A stretch of 64,000 nt of DNA from Gordonibacter sp. Marseille-P4307. Lineage in GTDB: Bacteria; Actinomycetota; Coriobacteriia; Coriobacteriales; Eggerthellaceae. The stretch is from NCBI RefSeq assembly GCF_900604965.1, contig NZ_UWPD01000001.1, forward strand, positions 124,001 to 188,000, given 5' to 3'. The translations under genes and the position numbers were made by a program. A model generated the notes under the pieces. It was not told the DNA's origin, searched no databases, and saw nothing but the letters and a program-made list of their open reading frames with translations. This document shows, one piece after another, positions 27,105-36,299 of the stretch. The first letter of the stretch is position 1, and every line of letters begins with the position of its first letter.

Positions 27105-27683
27105 ATGAGCATCACCGTTACCGGACGGAAGCTGATCGTTTCCGACGCACTGCGCGCATACGCCGAAGAGAAGATCGGCAACTCGATGAAGGTTATCGAC
27201 ATCAACCCTCTGAATGCCGAAGTCGTACTGCATGTAGAGAAGAATCCCGCCATCTCCGCCCGCTGCTGCTGCGAAGTCACGCTGCGCACCAAAGGCCACG
27301 TCGTGCGCGTAGAGGAGAGCGAAGAGGATATGTACGCGGCCGTCGACGTAGCCGCCGCGAAGGTCGTGCGCCAACTGCGCAAATACAAGACGCGCGTCAT
27401 CGACCGCAAGCTGCACGCCGACGCCCCCGGCATCAAGGCCGCCCCGGCTGAGGCCGGCCCGTTCGACCCCGACAAGCTGATGAGCGAGCTGGCCGCCGAA
27501 GAGGAGGCCGTGGTGCGCGTCAAGGAGATCGAGTTCGAACCGCTCACCGAAGAGGAGGCCCTCGTCAAAATCGACCTTTTGGGCCACGACTTCTTCGCCT
27601 ACACCGACCGCGATACCGGAGCCGCCTGCGTGATGTACCGCCGCGCCAACGGAGGCTACGGCATCCTCAGGCAGACGGCGTAA
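27105..27683 (+). CDS. hpf: Ribosome hibernation promoting factor, long form
   Basis: A 192-residue long-form HPF. The N-terminal RaiA domain (residues 1-100, MSITVTGRKLIVSDALRAYA, basic VAAAKVVRQLRKYKTRVIDR) binds the decoding site. The C-terminal domain (from about 135, EIEFEPLTEEEALVKIDLLG, YRRANGGYGIL) pairs two ribosomes as 100S dimers in stationary phase. I use the ATG at 27105 after AAGAGGTGG; an in-frame start 28 codons upstream has no family support. A weak -10 (TATGCT, 26974-26979) lies upstream. Confidence 0.95.
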   Translation: MSITVTGRKLIVSDALRAYAEEKIGNSMKVIDINPLNAEVVLHVEKNPAISARCCCEVTLRTKGHVVRVEESEEDMYAAVDVAAAKVVRQLRKYKTRVIDRKLHADAPGIKAAPAEAGPFDPDKLMSELAAEEEAVVRVKEIEFEPLTEEEALVKIDLLGHDFFAYTDRDTGAACVMYRRANGGYGILRQTA

Positions 27684-27716
27684 AGACGGGCCGGCTGGGG
27701 CCGTCCGGATAGAATC

Positions 27717-27756
27717 GGAGGGGCCGTTAGCTGCGATGCAAGCTAACGGCCCCTCC
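27717..27756 (+). terminator. Strong hairpin terminator after hpf
   Basis: A perfect 16-bp inverted repeat (GGAGGGGCCGTTAGCT at 27717-27732, its complement at 27741-27756) with an 8-nt loop begins 34 nt past the hpf stop codon. No T-run follows on the plus strand. Confidence 0.75.
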
Positions 27757-27786
27757 GCACACCCGATCTGGGCGCAGACCCCGCAT

Positions 27787-27822
27787 CGGATGATGCCGAG
27801 GGGGCGCCCTCGGCATCATCCG
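27787..27822 (-). terminator. Strong hairpin terminator after apt
   Basis: A perfect 16-bp inverted repeat (27787-27802 and 27807-27822) with a 4-nt loop lies 7 nt past the apt stop. Together with the previous hairpin it insulates the convergent hpf and apt genes. Confidence 0.8.
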
Positions 27823-27828
27823 CAAGCC

Positions 27829-28359
27829 TCAGTTTATCGTGACCAGGGAATAGATCTCCGCTTCACTGGCCTGCGAGATAACCCCGCGAGGATCGAGGAA
27901 GGCGAGTTCCAGGAGAAATCCCATACCCACCACCTCGGCACCGGCGGCTTCCACCAATCTGACCTGTGCAATAGCAGTTCCGCCCGTCGCAGCCAAGTCG
28001 TCGATAAGCAGAACCTTATCGCCCGGCACCAACGCATCGACGTGCATCTCCAGGCTGTTCGTCCCGTACTCGAGCGCGTATTCCTGCGAGCGCACCTCGC
28101 GAGGCAGCTTGCCCGGCTTGCGCGCGGGCACGAAGCCGGCCCCCAGCTTGAAGGCCACGGGTGCGCCCACCATGAAGCCGCGCGCTTCGGCGCCCACCAC
28201 CTTGGTGACGCCCCTGCCGGAAAAATGATCGGCCAATTCATCCACCAGGGCTTTGAACCCCTCCGGATCGGCCAGAAGGGGCGTGATGTCTTTGAACACC
28301 ACGCCCGGTTCAGGATAGTCGGGAATGCTTGCGATAAGGCTCTCGTAATCGAATGCCAT
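27829..28359 (-). CDS. apt: Adenine phosphoribosyltransferase
   Basis: A 176-residue Apt of normal size with the N-terminal IPDYPEPGVVFKDITPLL and the PRPP-binding loop KVLLIDDLAATGGTAIAQ. It salvages adenine to AMP using PRPP, which prs nearby supplies. It follows htpG on the same strand with a 45-nt gap and is closed by a strong hairpin. Confidence 0.95.
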   Translation of the reverse strand: MAFDYESLIASIPDYPEPGVVFKDITPLLADPEGFKALVDELADHFSGRGVTKVVGAEARGFMVGAPVAFKLGAGFVPARKPGKLPREVRSQEYALEYGTNSLEMHVDALVPGDKVLLIDDLAATGGTAIAQVRLVEAAGAEVVGMGFLLELAFLDPRGVISQASEAEIYSLVTIN

Positions 28360-28404
28360 GATGCTCCTTCGCGCCGAAACGGATCGGCGCCCTCTCGTGA
28401 AACG

Positions 28405-30306
28405 CTACATCAGCTGGCTGATCTGCTCGGCGAAGGCCATCGGGTCCTCGATGGGCACGCCTTCGATCAGCAAAGCCTGATTGTACAGCAAATCGGTGTA
28501 GAGCCGCAGTCTCTTATCGTCGCCCTCATCGTAAGCTTTCTTGAGCGACCCGAAGACGCGATGGGATGCATTGAGCTCCAGCACGCGCTCCGATCTGGCG
28601 CCCTGGCCATCCGGCATGCGCGACAGCACCTTCTCCATCTCAAGCGATACCGGGCCGACCGTCGTAAGCGCGGCGGGGACATCGGTCAGACGCGTGGAAA
28701 CCACCACCTTGCTCACCGATTCACCCAATATGCCCCGCATCTTCTCGAACAGACCCTCGTTGGCCTTCGAGACCTCTTCGGCAACCGCCTTCTCTTCGTC
28801 GGTAGCCAGATCCAGATCGGCACCGGCCACGTTGACGATCTCGCGATCATCGAAGCGGCCCAGAGCCTGGAAGCAGAACTCGTCGACGTCCTCGGTACAC
28901 AGCAGCACGTCGAAGCCCTTCGCCCGAGCCGCCTTCACCATGGGAAGCTTGCCCAGATGGGCAAGCGACTCACCGCAAGCGTAGTAGATGGAGTCCTGAC
29001 CCTCGGCCATGGCCTCGACATATTCCGCCAGCGTGACCATGCGCTTCTGGGCGGCCGAATAGAACATCAGCAACCCGGCCAGCTCGTCGGCCTTGGCTCC
29101 GTAACTGGTGTAGATGCCGAACTTCAGGGCTCGGCCGAAATGCCCGAAGAACGCCTCGTAATCCTCTCGGTCGTTGTCGCGCGCCTTCTCCAGCTCGCTT
29201 GTGATCTTTTTCTCCACCTTGTTGGCGATAGCGCGCAGCTGGCTGTTATGCTGCAGCGTCTCGCGCGAGATGTTCAGAGTGAGGTCGGACGAATCCACCA
29301 CCCCGCGCACGAACATGTAGTGGTCGGGAAGCAGCTCGGCGCACTTGTTCATGATAAGAACGTTGGAGCTGTACAGCGCGAGCCCCTTTTCGTAATCCGC
29401 AGAATACAGATCGAAGGGCGGGCGCTTCGGAATAAACAGAAGAGCATCGTAGGACAGCGCGCCTTCGGCATGGACGCTGATGGTGCGCGCCGGCTCGGTG
29501 AAGTCGTGGAAATCAGACTTGTAGAACTGGTCGTAGTCCTCCTGCGTCACGTCGGACTTGCGGCGCTTCCAGATGGGCACCATCGAGTTCACGGTTTCAA
29601 CTTCACGGTAGTCTTCGTATTGCTGAACATAATCTTCCCCCGCGTCTTCGGGCTTGGGAACAGGCCGGCGCTTGGTGACCGTCATCTTGATGGGGTAGCG
29701 CACGTAATTGCTGTAACGGCGAATGAGATCCTTCAACCCCCACTCCGACAGATAGGAGTCGTAATCTTCTTCCTCGGTGTTGTCCTTCAGCGTCATGACG
29801 ACGTCGGTGCCGTGGGTCGCACGGTCGGCCGCGGTGATGGTATAGCCTTCGACGCCGTTGCTGGACCAGCAGCTGGCCTCGTCGGAACCGTATGCACGCG
29901 AGATCACCCGCACGCTTTTAGCTACCATGAACGACGAATAGAACCCCACGCCGAACTGGCCGATGATATCGGCATCGGTTGAAGCGGCCACCTCGGGGTC
30001 GCCCTTGAACTGCTCTGACCCCGAATGCGCGATGGTTCCCAGGAACTTCTCCAGCTCGTCGGCCGTCATACCGATGCCGTTGTCGGAAACGGTGATCGTG
30101 CGGGCCTCGCGGTCGAAGGACACCTCGATCGCCAGTTCGCTGCGATCGATGCTCATCGCATCGTCGGTGAGGCTTTTGAAGTACAGCTTGTCCACCGCAT
30201 CCGACGCGTTGGAGACGAGCTCGCGCAGGAAGATCTCGCGGTTCGTGTAGATGGAGTTGATCATGAGGTCGAGCAGCTTCTTGCTCTCGGTTTTGAATGC
30301 GCGCAT
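28405..30306 (-). CDS. htpG: Hsp90-family chaperone HtpG
   Basis: A 633-residue Hsp90. The N-terminal GHKL ATPase shows NIYTNREIFLRELVSNASDA-type sequence at residues about 18-37 (here INSIYTNREIFLRELVSNAS), then DNGIGMTADEL and FGVGFYSSFMV. The middle domain has the catalytic Arg region (VDSSDLTLNISRETLQ). The C-terminal dimerisation domain is complete. The start at 30306 has AAAGGA. It is a cytoplasmic folding and stress chaperone. Confidence 0.97.
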   Translation of the reverse strand: MRAFKTESKKLLDLMINSIYTNREIFLRELVSNASDAVDKLYFKSLTDDAMSIDRSELAIEVSFDREARTITVSDNGIGMTADELEKFLGTIAHSGSEQFKGDPEVAASTDADIIGQFGVGFYSSFMVAKSVRVISRAYGSDEASCWSSNGVEGYTITAADRATHGTDVVMTLKDNTEEEDYDSYLSEWGLKDLIRRYSNYVRYPIKMTVTKRRPVPKPEDAGEDYVQQYEDYREVETVNSMVPIWKRRKSDVTQEDYDQFYKSDFHDFTEPARTISVHAEGALSYDALLFIPKRPPFDLYSADYEKGLALYSSNVLIMNKCAELLPDHYMFVRGVVDSSDLTLNISRETLQHNSQLRAIANKVEKKITSELEKARDNDREDYEAFFGHFGRALKFGIYTSYGAKADELAGLLMFYSAAQKRMVTLAEYVEAMAEGQDSIYYACGESLAHLGKLPMVKAARAKGFDVLLCTEDVDEFCFQALGRFDDREIVNVAGADLDLATDEEKAVAEEVSKANEGLFEKMRGILGESVSKVVVSTRLTDVPAALTTVGPVSLEMEKVLSRMPDGQGARSERVLELNASHRVFGSLKKAYDEGDDKRLRLYTDLLYNQALLIEGVPIEDPMAFAEQISQLM

Positions 30307-30476
30307 ACCGGTTCGTCCTTTCGTCCACCTGCGACGACCGCTTAATCGGCCGCTGCAGAACGCCACGATTAGCAGTCGTGGCTTTAGAGTGCCAGAAAGA
30401 TTTTAACGCGGACCACCCAACTGTCAAGAAACTCCAACCACAGGGAACCGCACGGTAACCAAGCGCCGCGATGCTC

Positions 30477-30779
30477 CTAGATAAGGAATCGCGTGGTCTG
30501 CCTCCCCTTATCGGGAATGCCCCCCGTGCGCGAAGCCCTGTCGGCCATGCTCGGCCCGTGCTTCAAGAAGAACTCGCACCAATGGCAGCACTCCTTCACG
30601 GCCGCGTCGTAATCTCGGTCGGGATTCAGCAACAGGTCGAAATCGGTAGCCACCTTATGGTTCGAACGGAAACAATCGGCGTTGAAGCACTCCGACGGAC
30701 ACAGGTCGTCGGCCAGGCTGTGGGGACAGCGCGACATCCATTCCTCATCGCACCCGCGTATTTCCCAGCAATGCGGCAT
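30477..30779 (-). CDS. Small Cys-rich protein, two-CW type
   Basis: A 100-residue protein with ten cysteines in the pattern HCWEIRGC, then CPHS, LCPSECFNADCF and ECCHWCEFF. The paired Cys-Trp elements recall the two-CW small protein family found in anaerobes; that link is from memory. The cysteines suggest a metal or FeS cluster. The start at 30779 has GGAAGGAG in place; an upstream in-frame start exists but lacks a good site. It lies between nifU-like and htpG genes. Function unknown. Confidence 0.65.
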   Translation of the reverse strand: MPHCWEIRGCDEEWMSRCPHSLADDLCPSECFNADCFRSNHKVATDFDLLLNPDRDYDAAVKECCHWCEFFLKHGPSMADRASRTGGIPDKGRQTTRFLI

Positions 30780-30887
30780 ACCGCTCCTTCCCGCATAATC
30801 ACGCAAATCATCCGATGAAAGATTACCCGAACGCGAAGGGCGGCCCATCGGCCGCCCTTCGTTGGACACGCATTCGTCACGCAACGC

Positions 30888-31121
30888 CTAGTTTTCGGCC
30901 GCAACCACCTTGGTCACGCCGGGCACGCGCTCCTTCAGGATGCGCTCGATGCCGTTTGCAAGCGTCAACGCCGACATGGGACAACCCTTGCAGGCACCCA
31001 CCAGCTCAACGGTAACGACACCGTCTTCGGACACATCCACCAGATGGGCATCGCCGCCATCGGCAACGAGGCTGGGGCGGATAAGATCGAGGACGGTTTG
31101 GACCGAGTTCTTGTCTACCAC
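30888..31121 (-). CDS. NifU C-terminal domain protein
   Basis: A 77-residue NifU-like domain: VLDLIRPSLVADGGDAHLVD followed by the cluster motif CKGCPMSALTLANGIE. Such proteins carry or transfer [4Fe-4S] clusters. The GTG at 31121 is preceded by GAGAAGGAG; a TTG ten codons earlier is an alternative without a ribosome-binding site. It is next to a Cys-rich small protein gene that could be a client. Confidence 0.88.
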   Translation of the reverse strand: MVDKNSVQTVLDLIRPSLVADGGDAHLVDVSEDGVVTVELVGACKGCPMSALTLANGIERILKERVPGVTKVVAAEN

Positions 31122-31224
31122 GAAGGGCTCCTTCTCTCTTGATAAATTCAAAGACGCATTCTAGCACAGCCGGCCCCCGCGCAAAAACCACGGTGCGCCT
31201 GGGGCGGCATGCGATACACCGCCG

Positions 31225-32730
31225 TTACGAAACCGGCTTGTAGTCTCCCCCGATAACCACCAGCACATCGCCGGTATACGTGTAGTACCCCACGTCCTTC
31301 ACCGTGCGTCCGAAACCCATGCGCTCGACGATGGCCTTGGCCTGCATTTCATGATCGGAGCTGTACACCGCAAGCGTTTCCCCGAAAACCTGCTGCTCGG
31401 CGTTGCCCGTCGCCGTGATCTCGCATCCCATCTGAGAAAGAAGCTGGGTTACGGAAGCCGCCGCTCCCGTAACCGCCGCACCGTTGCGAACTTCGACCTT
31501 CAATCCCGAAAGATCGATCTCCCCGGCTTGCGCAGCGCTCGATGCGTCACCGCCTTCGACGAAGGCCGTCTGCACGTGAGGCCAATCGGCTTTGGACGGG
31601 GTGAAGACGCGCGGTGAAGTCGATACCAGGGAGGAGGACGATCCGCCGATCGATCCGGGGATAGCCGCAGCCGAAACACCGGATCCCGAAATACCCACCA
31701 TCGATTCGGCCGCCGCAAGCAAGTCGTTCGAAGGGATATCGGTCTGGAAGTACGGGCTGACCTTGTCCAAAAGCGAAGCCGACGACAGCGTCCCCTGGGC
31801 GCTGAACAGCTTCATGGTCAACTGGGAGAAAAACGCCGCCTGGTTGTGCGCTTGGGATTGGACCCCCTTCGAAAGATTGGTCGCGCGCAGAAACGTAAGC
31901 GCCGCCGACCCTGAAAGCTTCTGAGGCCCTGCTGAGAGGTAGTCGCTGCCCGCCGCAGGATCGTCGATCTCCTCAATCAGATCAAGCTGGACGCCATCCA
32001 CCGCATCGACCAGCTTCAGAAGACCTGCGCGATCGATCTTGACGAAGTGGGCAATATCGACGCCGACCAGATCGGACACCTTTCCGATAAGCGCCGCGTC
32101 GCCTTCTTTCGACGCATCTCGCAGCTGATGAAGATTCCCGTCGGACAGAGTGGCCGCCGTCTCTGCCGGAATACCAAGAAAGCCCATGGTTTTGCTCTGA
32201 GAATCGACGCGCACCAAAACCAGGCTATCGGGGCCCTCGAGATCAGACGCAGCGGTCGTACCGCCCAAATCGGCAGATATCAGCACATAGTACGCCGCCT
32301 TCTCCTGCGGAGCCTTCAAGGCGGCGGTTGCATCGGAGTCACGCAGGGCAAGCTTCGATCCCACGCTGCCGAAATACACGAACACGCCGACGGATACCGC
32401 AAGAACGGCCAGCAGAACGAGGATCGCCGCGATGCTGGCAATGCGCCGTGCGCGCGTGCGACGATGAATATCGTAAGCGAAATCGCGTCCGCCCACGTGC
32501 ATGGCGGCGGCACCCGACTGACGATACGCGTGCGAAACGACGTTGCGCACCTCTCCATGAGAAGCGCGCGACTGCTTGCGACCGCTGGCGAACGAAACGC
32601 TCCCGGCGTTCATAGAGCGGCCACCGCGCTGGACGGAGGGGTGAATATGGGATCCGATGAGGGAACTATTTGCCCTGCGGGCGGTTTCGCGCAGCTTGCG
32701 CGCGTTCACGTTCCTTTTGCCGTCAGCCAT
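31225..32730 (-). CDS. LytR-CpsA-Psr (LCP) family cell-wall polymer ligase
   Basis: A 501-residue type II membrane protein: a basic cytoplasmic N terminus, one helix (about residues 97-120, IASIAAILVLLAVLAVSVGV), an extracellular LCP domain (DSLVLVRVDSQSKTMGFLGI, VDAVDGVQLDL, AALTFLRATNL) and a LytR_C domain (LKVEVRNGAAVTG, AVYSSD). LCP enzymes attach wall glycopolymers to peptidoglycan. The start lies 7 nt after murA, so they form an operon. Confidence 0.9.
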   Translation of the reverse strand: MADGKRNVNARKLRETARRANSSLIGSHIHPSVQRGGRSMNAGSVSFASGRKQSRASHGEVRNVVSHAYRQSGAAAMHVGGRDFAYDIHRRTRARRIASIAAILVLLAVLAVSVGVFVYFGSVGSKLALRDSDATAALKAPQEKAAYYVLISADLGGTTAASDLEGPDSLVLVRVDSQSKTMGFLGIPAETAATLSDGNLHQLRDASKEGDAALIGKVSDLVGVDIAHFVKIDRAGLLKLVDAVDGVQLDLIEEIDDPAAGSDYLSAGPQKLSGSAALTFLRATNLSKGVQSQAHNQAAFFSQLTMKLFSAQGTLSSASLLDKVSPYFQTDIPSNDLLAAAESMVGISGSGVSAAAIPGSIGGSSSSLVSTSPRVFTPSKADWPHVQTAFVEGGDASSAAQAGEIDLSGLKVEVRNGAAVTGAAASVTQLLSQMGCEITATGNAEQQVFGETLAVYSSDHEMQAKAIVERMGFGRTVKDVGYYTYTGDVLVVIGGDYKPVS

Positions 32731-32737
32731 AACGCGC

Positions 32738-34030
32738 CTATCGGAGGCCGTCGCCGAGGGGACCTTCGACCACGCGCTGGACATCGACGCCCAAAGAGCG
32801 CAGCTTGCCCACATAGTCTTCGTAGCCGCGGTCGATATGAGCCACCTTCCGCACCCTCGTCTCGCCCTCGGCCACCACGCCGGCCAGCACGAGAGCCGCC
32901 CCTGCGCGCAGATCGGTCGAGGTTACCGGAGCCCCCTGGAGCCGATCGACTCCGCGCACCAGCGCATGATGATCCTCGATGACGATGTCGGCACCCATGC
33001 GCATGAGCTCGGATGCAAACATGAAGCGGTTCTCGAACACGTTCTCGGTGACGACCGAAGTGCCCTCGGCGCAAGCCGCCAACAACATGAACTGAGCCTG
33101 CAGATCGGTGGGAAACCCTGGATGCGGAAGGGTCTGGATGTCGACCGGAGAGAGCGGACGGACGCGCGACACCGTAACCCAATCGTCGCCCTGTTCGACG
33201 TCGCACCCCATCAGCTCGAGCTTCATCAGAGCCATGCGCAGAAACGACGGGTCTACCCCGCGCACGGTGACCGGCCCGCCCGTAAGCGCGCCGCCCACCA
33301 GAAACGTCCCCGCCTCGATGCGGTCTCCGCACGTCGCGTGCTCGCAGGGATGCATGGACGAGAGTCCAACCCCCTCGATCTCGATAAGCGACGAGCCAGC
33401 ACCGTTCACGCGCGCGCCCATCTCGTTGAGCATGGTGGCCAGATCAACGATCTCGGGTTCGCGCGCAGCGTTCTCGATCTGGGTCGTACCCTCGGCGGTC
33501 ACAGCCGCCATCAGTAGGTTCTCGGTCGCACCGACGCTAGGGAAGTCCAGCACCACATGGGCCCCGTGCAAGCCGTCCGGCGTCGCGGCCTTTAAAAATC
33601 CGTGCTCGGTAACGAACTCGACGCCCAGCGCCTCGAGCCCCTTGAGATGCATGTCGATCTTGCGCGCTCCGATCTGACAGCCTCCGGGCATGGCCACGTG
33701 GGCCTTGCCGAAACGTCCGACCAGAGGGCCGAGAATGGAAATACTCGCGCGCATCTTCGAAACCAGCTCGTAAGGAGTCTCGAAGCGCTCCACCGATGAC
33801 GTATCGATGGCAAGGGTGTGCCCCTCCCGCTTCACAGAAGCGCCCAGCTGACGCAGAACCTCGGACATGATGCGGATGTCCGAGATGTCGGGAACGTTGC
33901 CGATAACGCACCTTCCCCGACCCAGAAGGGATGCGGCGATCAGCTTGAGGGCCGAGTTCTTCGCCCCCGACACGCGCACCTCTCCCGACAGCGTGCCGTT
34001 GCCCCTGACAAGGATGATTTCTTCCGACAT
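32738..34030 (-). CDS. murA: UDP-N-acetylglucosamine 1-carboxyvinyltransferase
   Basis: A 430-residue EPSP-type inside-out barrel enzyme. Signatures are GTLSGEVRVSGAKNSALKLI and the PEP-binding catalytic Cys118 in MPGGCQIGARKIDMHL. It makes the first committed precursor of peptidoglycan from UDP-GlcNAc, which GlmU supplies. The LCP gene follows at once. Cys118 is present, so this enzyme should be sensitive to fosfomycin, unlike Asp-bearing variants. Confidence 0.97.
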   Translation of the reverse strand: MSEEIILVRGNGTLSGEVRVSGAKNSALKLIAASLLGRGRCVIGNVPDISDIRIMSEVLRQLGASVKREGHTLAIDTSSVERFETPYELVSKMRASISILGPLVGRFGKAHVAMPGGCQIGARKIDMHLKGLEALGVEFVTEHGFLKAATPDGLHGAHVVLDFPSVGATENLLMAAVTAEGTTQIENAAREPEIVDLATMLNEMGARVNGAGSSLIEIEGVGLSSMHPCEHATCGDRIEAGTFLVGGALTGGPVTVRGVDPSFLRMALMKLELMGCDVEQGDDWVTVSRVRPLSPVDIQTLPHPGFPTDLQAQFMLLAACAEGTSVVTENVFENRFMFASELMRMGADIVIEDHHALVRGVDRLQGAPVTSTDLRAGAALVLAGVVAEGETRVRKVAHIDRGYEDYVGKLRSLGVDVQRVVEGPLGDGLR

Positions 34031-34336
34031 AGCCCCACCTCGTAGTTCGATTCATAAGCGATTGAGCGGTGCGGTTCCGCGGTTTTCCCGTCGGCGGCCG
34101 CATTGGGAAACCCTGCCGCATCCGTCTTCGGATTGCACGGCGCATCCAGGTTCGATCGATGCGCAGGGCCGTCGTTTGCCGCCATCCATTATAAGGATCG
34201 GGGGCATCTGGCTCCGGCGCGTTGCCCCTCCGATAGACAATTTACGCGAATGCGGACATAAAGATCGCAACCCGAAAAGAACGAGGGACCGCGCCTATAC
34301 GGCGCGGTCCCTGCGCATCATCAGTTCTATCGGACG
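34031..34336. other. Intergenic region murA-tsf
   Basis: This 306-nt stretch holds the tsf terminator and, toward murA, what must be the murA promoter region, but I see no -35/-10 pair good enough to call. No small gene or structured RNA is recognised. Confidence 0.6.
34274..34312 (-). terminator. Intrinsic terminator after tsf
   Basis: Inverted repeat AGGGACCGCGCC (34284-34295) with its complement at 34301-34312. On the minus strand it is followed by CGTTCTTTTC. It closes the rpsB-tsf operon 25 nt past the tsf stop. Confidence 0.85.
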
Positions 34337-35197
34337 TTACGCGCCCAGGGCGAAGCGCACGAAACCCACAACCTTGATGGAACCGCCGAGCTGCTTGGCG
34401 ACCTCGTCGGTGTACTGGGCGATGGTCTGATCGGGGTTCTTAACGTAATCCTGCTCGGTCAGGCAGTTCTCCTTGAAGAACTTCTCGAGACGGCCCTCGG
34501 CCATCTTCTGCTGGATGTTCTCGGGCTTGCCGGACTCGGCGGCCTGAGCCACGTAGATAGCGCGCTCGTGCTCGACCGCATCGGCGGGAACGCCCTCGCG
34601 GTTGGCAGCGACCGGAGAGATCGCGGCAACCTGCATGGCAACGTTGCGGCCGTATGCGACGAAGTCGGCAGCAGTGGGATCGATGCCCTCGACGTCGAAC
34701 TGAACCAGAACACCGATCTTGCCACCCATGTGAATGTAAGAGCACACCGCGCCGGCCTCGACGGTCTTGACGCGGGCGAGGTTCGCGTTCTCGCCCAGCA
34801 CGTGAACGGCGTCGGTGATGATATCGGCAACGGTTTCGCCGTTGTCGGACAGGTCCTTGAGCGCCTCGACATCGGAGCACTTGTTGGACAGGGCAACGCC
34901 GGCGATGCGATCGGCGTAGGCCTTGAACTTCTCGTTCATGCCCACGAAGTCGGTCTCGCAGTTAAGCTCGAGCACGACGCCGGATTTGCCGTCCTCGGCG
35001 ACGATAACGGTCACGGTGCCTTCGTTGGTGGCGCGACCGGCCTTCTTGGCAGCCGCGGCCAGACCGCGCGTGCGCAGAACGTCGACGGCCTTGTCCATAT
35101 CGCCTTCGGCCTCGTTCAGGGCCTTCTTGCACTCCATCATACCGGCGCCGGTGAGCTCGCGGAGCTCCTTGACCATCGCAGCGGTGATTGCAGCCAT
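34337..35197 (-). CDS. tsf: Elongation factor Ts
   Basis: A 286-residue EF-Ts with the N-terminal UBA-like domain (VKELRELTGAGMMECKKALN, AVDVLRTRGLAAA) and the two-part core (LNCETDFVGMNEKF). It recharges EF-Tu with GTP. Its place after rpsB is standard. Confidence 0.97.
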   Translation of the reverse strand: MAAITAAMVKELRELTGAGMMECKKALNEAEGDMDKAVDVLRTRGLAAAAKKAGRATNEGTVTVIVAEDGKSGVVLELNCETDFVGMNEKFKAYADRIAGVALSNKCSDVEALKDLSDNGETVADIITDAVHVLGENANLARVKTVEAGAVCSYIHMGGKIGVLVQFDVEGIDPTAADFVAYGRNVAMQVAAISPVAANREGVPADAVEHERAIYVAQAAESGKPENIQQKMAEGRLEKFFKENCLTEQDYVKNPDQTIAQYTDEVAKQLGGSIKVVGFVRFALGA

Positions 35198-35332
35198 GTG
35201 TGTCCTTCCTCTTTTTCTTCGAAGCGCTCCTCAGCCTAGACGAAGCGCCTCATGTGTACGCGAAGCAAACGGGGTCGCGAAGCCTGCGGTTTCGCGCTCC
35301 CCAAATCCAGATCCCCGATGGGGAATCCGACC

Positions 35333-36094
35333 CTACTTGGCCGCGGGAGCCTCGGTGGCAGCCTCGGCGACGGGCGCCTCCTGGACGGCAGCCATCTCCT
35401 CGGCGGTCACCGGAGCGCCGGTGCCGGCGATAACGGCGTCGGCCACGAAGTCGGTGAGCAGGCGAACCGAGCGGATCGCGTCGTCGTTGGCGGGGATGCC
35501 GTAATCGACGTCGTCGGGATCGCAGTTGGTGTCGAGGGTACCCACGACGGCAACGCCCAGGCGCTTCGCCTCATGGATGGCAAGGGACTCGCGGTTGGTG
35601 TCGATAACGAACACCGCATCGGGGGTGCGAGTCATGTTGCGGATGCCATTGAGGTTGGACTGCAGCTTGGCCAGCTCTTTGTGACGCAGGATCTGCTCCT
35701 TCTTGGGAAGCAGCGCCATGCGGCCGTCGGCGTCCATGGCCTCGAGTTCTTCCATGCGCTTCACGCGAGAGCGGATGGTGACGAAGTTGGTGAGCATGCC
35801 GCCCAGCCAACGGGAGTTCACATAGGGCATGCCGCAGCGGTTGGCGGCGTTGGCGACGGCTTCCTGAGCCTGCTTCTTAGTGCCGACGAACAGCACGGTG
35901 CCGCCCTTCTTGGACATCTCGGAGACGAAGGTGTACACGTCGTCCATGCCCAGAAGGGTCTGCTTGAGATCGAGGATGTAGGTGTCGCCGCGCTTGCCGA
36001 AGATGAACGGCTTCATCTTGGGGTTCCAACGACGGGCCTGATGGCCGAAGTGCGCGCCCGCGTCGAGCAGCGTCTGGATGCTGACTTTCGTCAT
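35333..36094 (-). CDS. rpsB: 30S ribosomal protein S2
   Basis: A 253-residue S2 with QTLLDAGAHFGHQARRWNPK at the start and the block LPSAVFVIDTNRE-like region (here DAVFVIDTNRESLAIHEAKR). A short Ala/Glu-rich tail ends the protein. The start at 36094 is preceded by GGAGAAAAGA; an in-frame ATG four codons upstream is less likely. It leads the rpsB-tsf operon. Confidence 0.97.
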   Translation of the reverse strand: MTKVSIQTLLDAGAHFGHQARRWNPKMKPFIFGKRGDTYILDLKQTLLGMDDVYTFVSEMSKKGGTVLFVGTKKQAQEAVANAANRCGMPYVNSRWLGGMLTNFVTIRSRVKRMEELEAMDADGRMALLPKKEQILRHKELAKLQSNLNGIRNMTRTPDAVFVIDTNRESLAIHEAKRLGVAVVGTLDTNCDPDDVDYGIPANDDAIRSVRLLTDFVADAVIAGTGAPVTAEEMAAVQEAPVAEAATEAPAAK

Positions 36095-36207
36095 TCTTTT
36101 CTCCATTCGTTAGTCCTCTGCCCGTGGTCTTCCCCGAATTCCGCAGCCTTTTTCGGTGGCCACTAGCGGCTCGGGTCGCACGAGCATGTGTGATTAGAAA
36201 CTGGGTC

Positions 36208-36213
36208 AGTATA
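36208..36213 (-). promoter_or_regulatory. Probable -10 box for rpsB-tsf (TATACT)
   Basis: TATACT on the minus strand lies 114 nt upstream of the rpsB start, leaving a leader of about 105 nt long enough for autoregulation by S2. I could not identify a known S2-binding fold. The -35 is unclear. Confidence 0.5.
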
Positions 36214-36299
36214 CCCCATTTCCCAAGGCTTCAGCGCAAAAAACACAGCGGATGCGCTCTGGGGGAGACCACGGTCTGCGCCGGCTTGCGCCCCGATCC

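Noticed and set aside
24260-27451. A 1063-codon open frame on the plus strand, antisense to pth, prs and glmU
   Set aside because: It is a GC-driven shadow: the minus-strand proteins are certain, and the plus-strand translation is His/Arg/Gly-rich without family resemblance or a ribosome-binding site.
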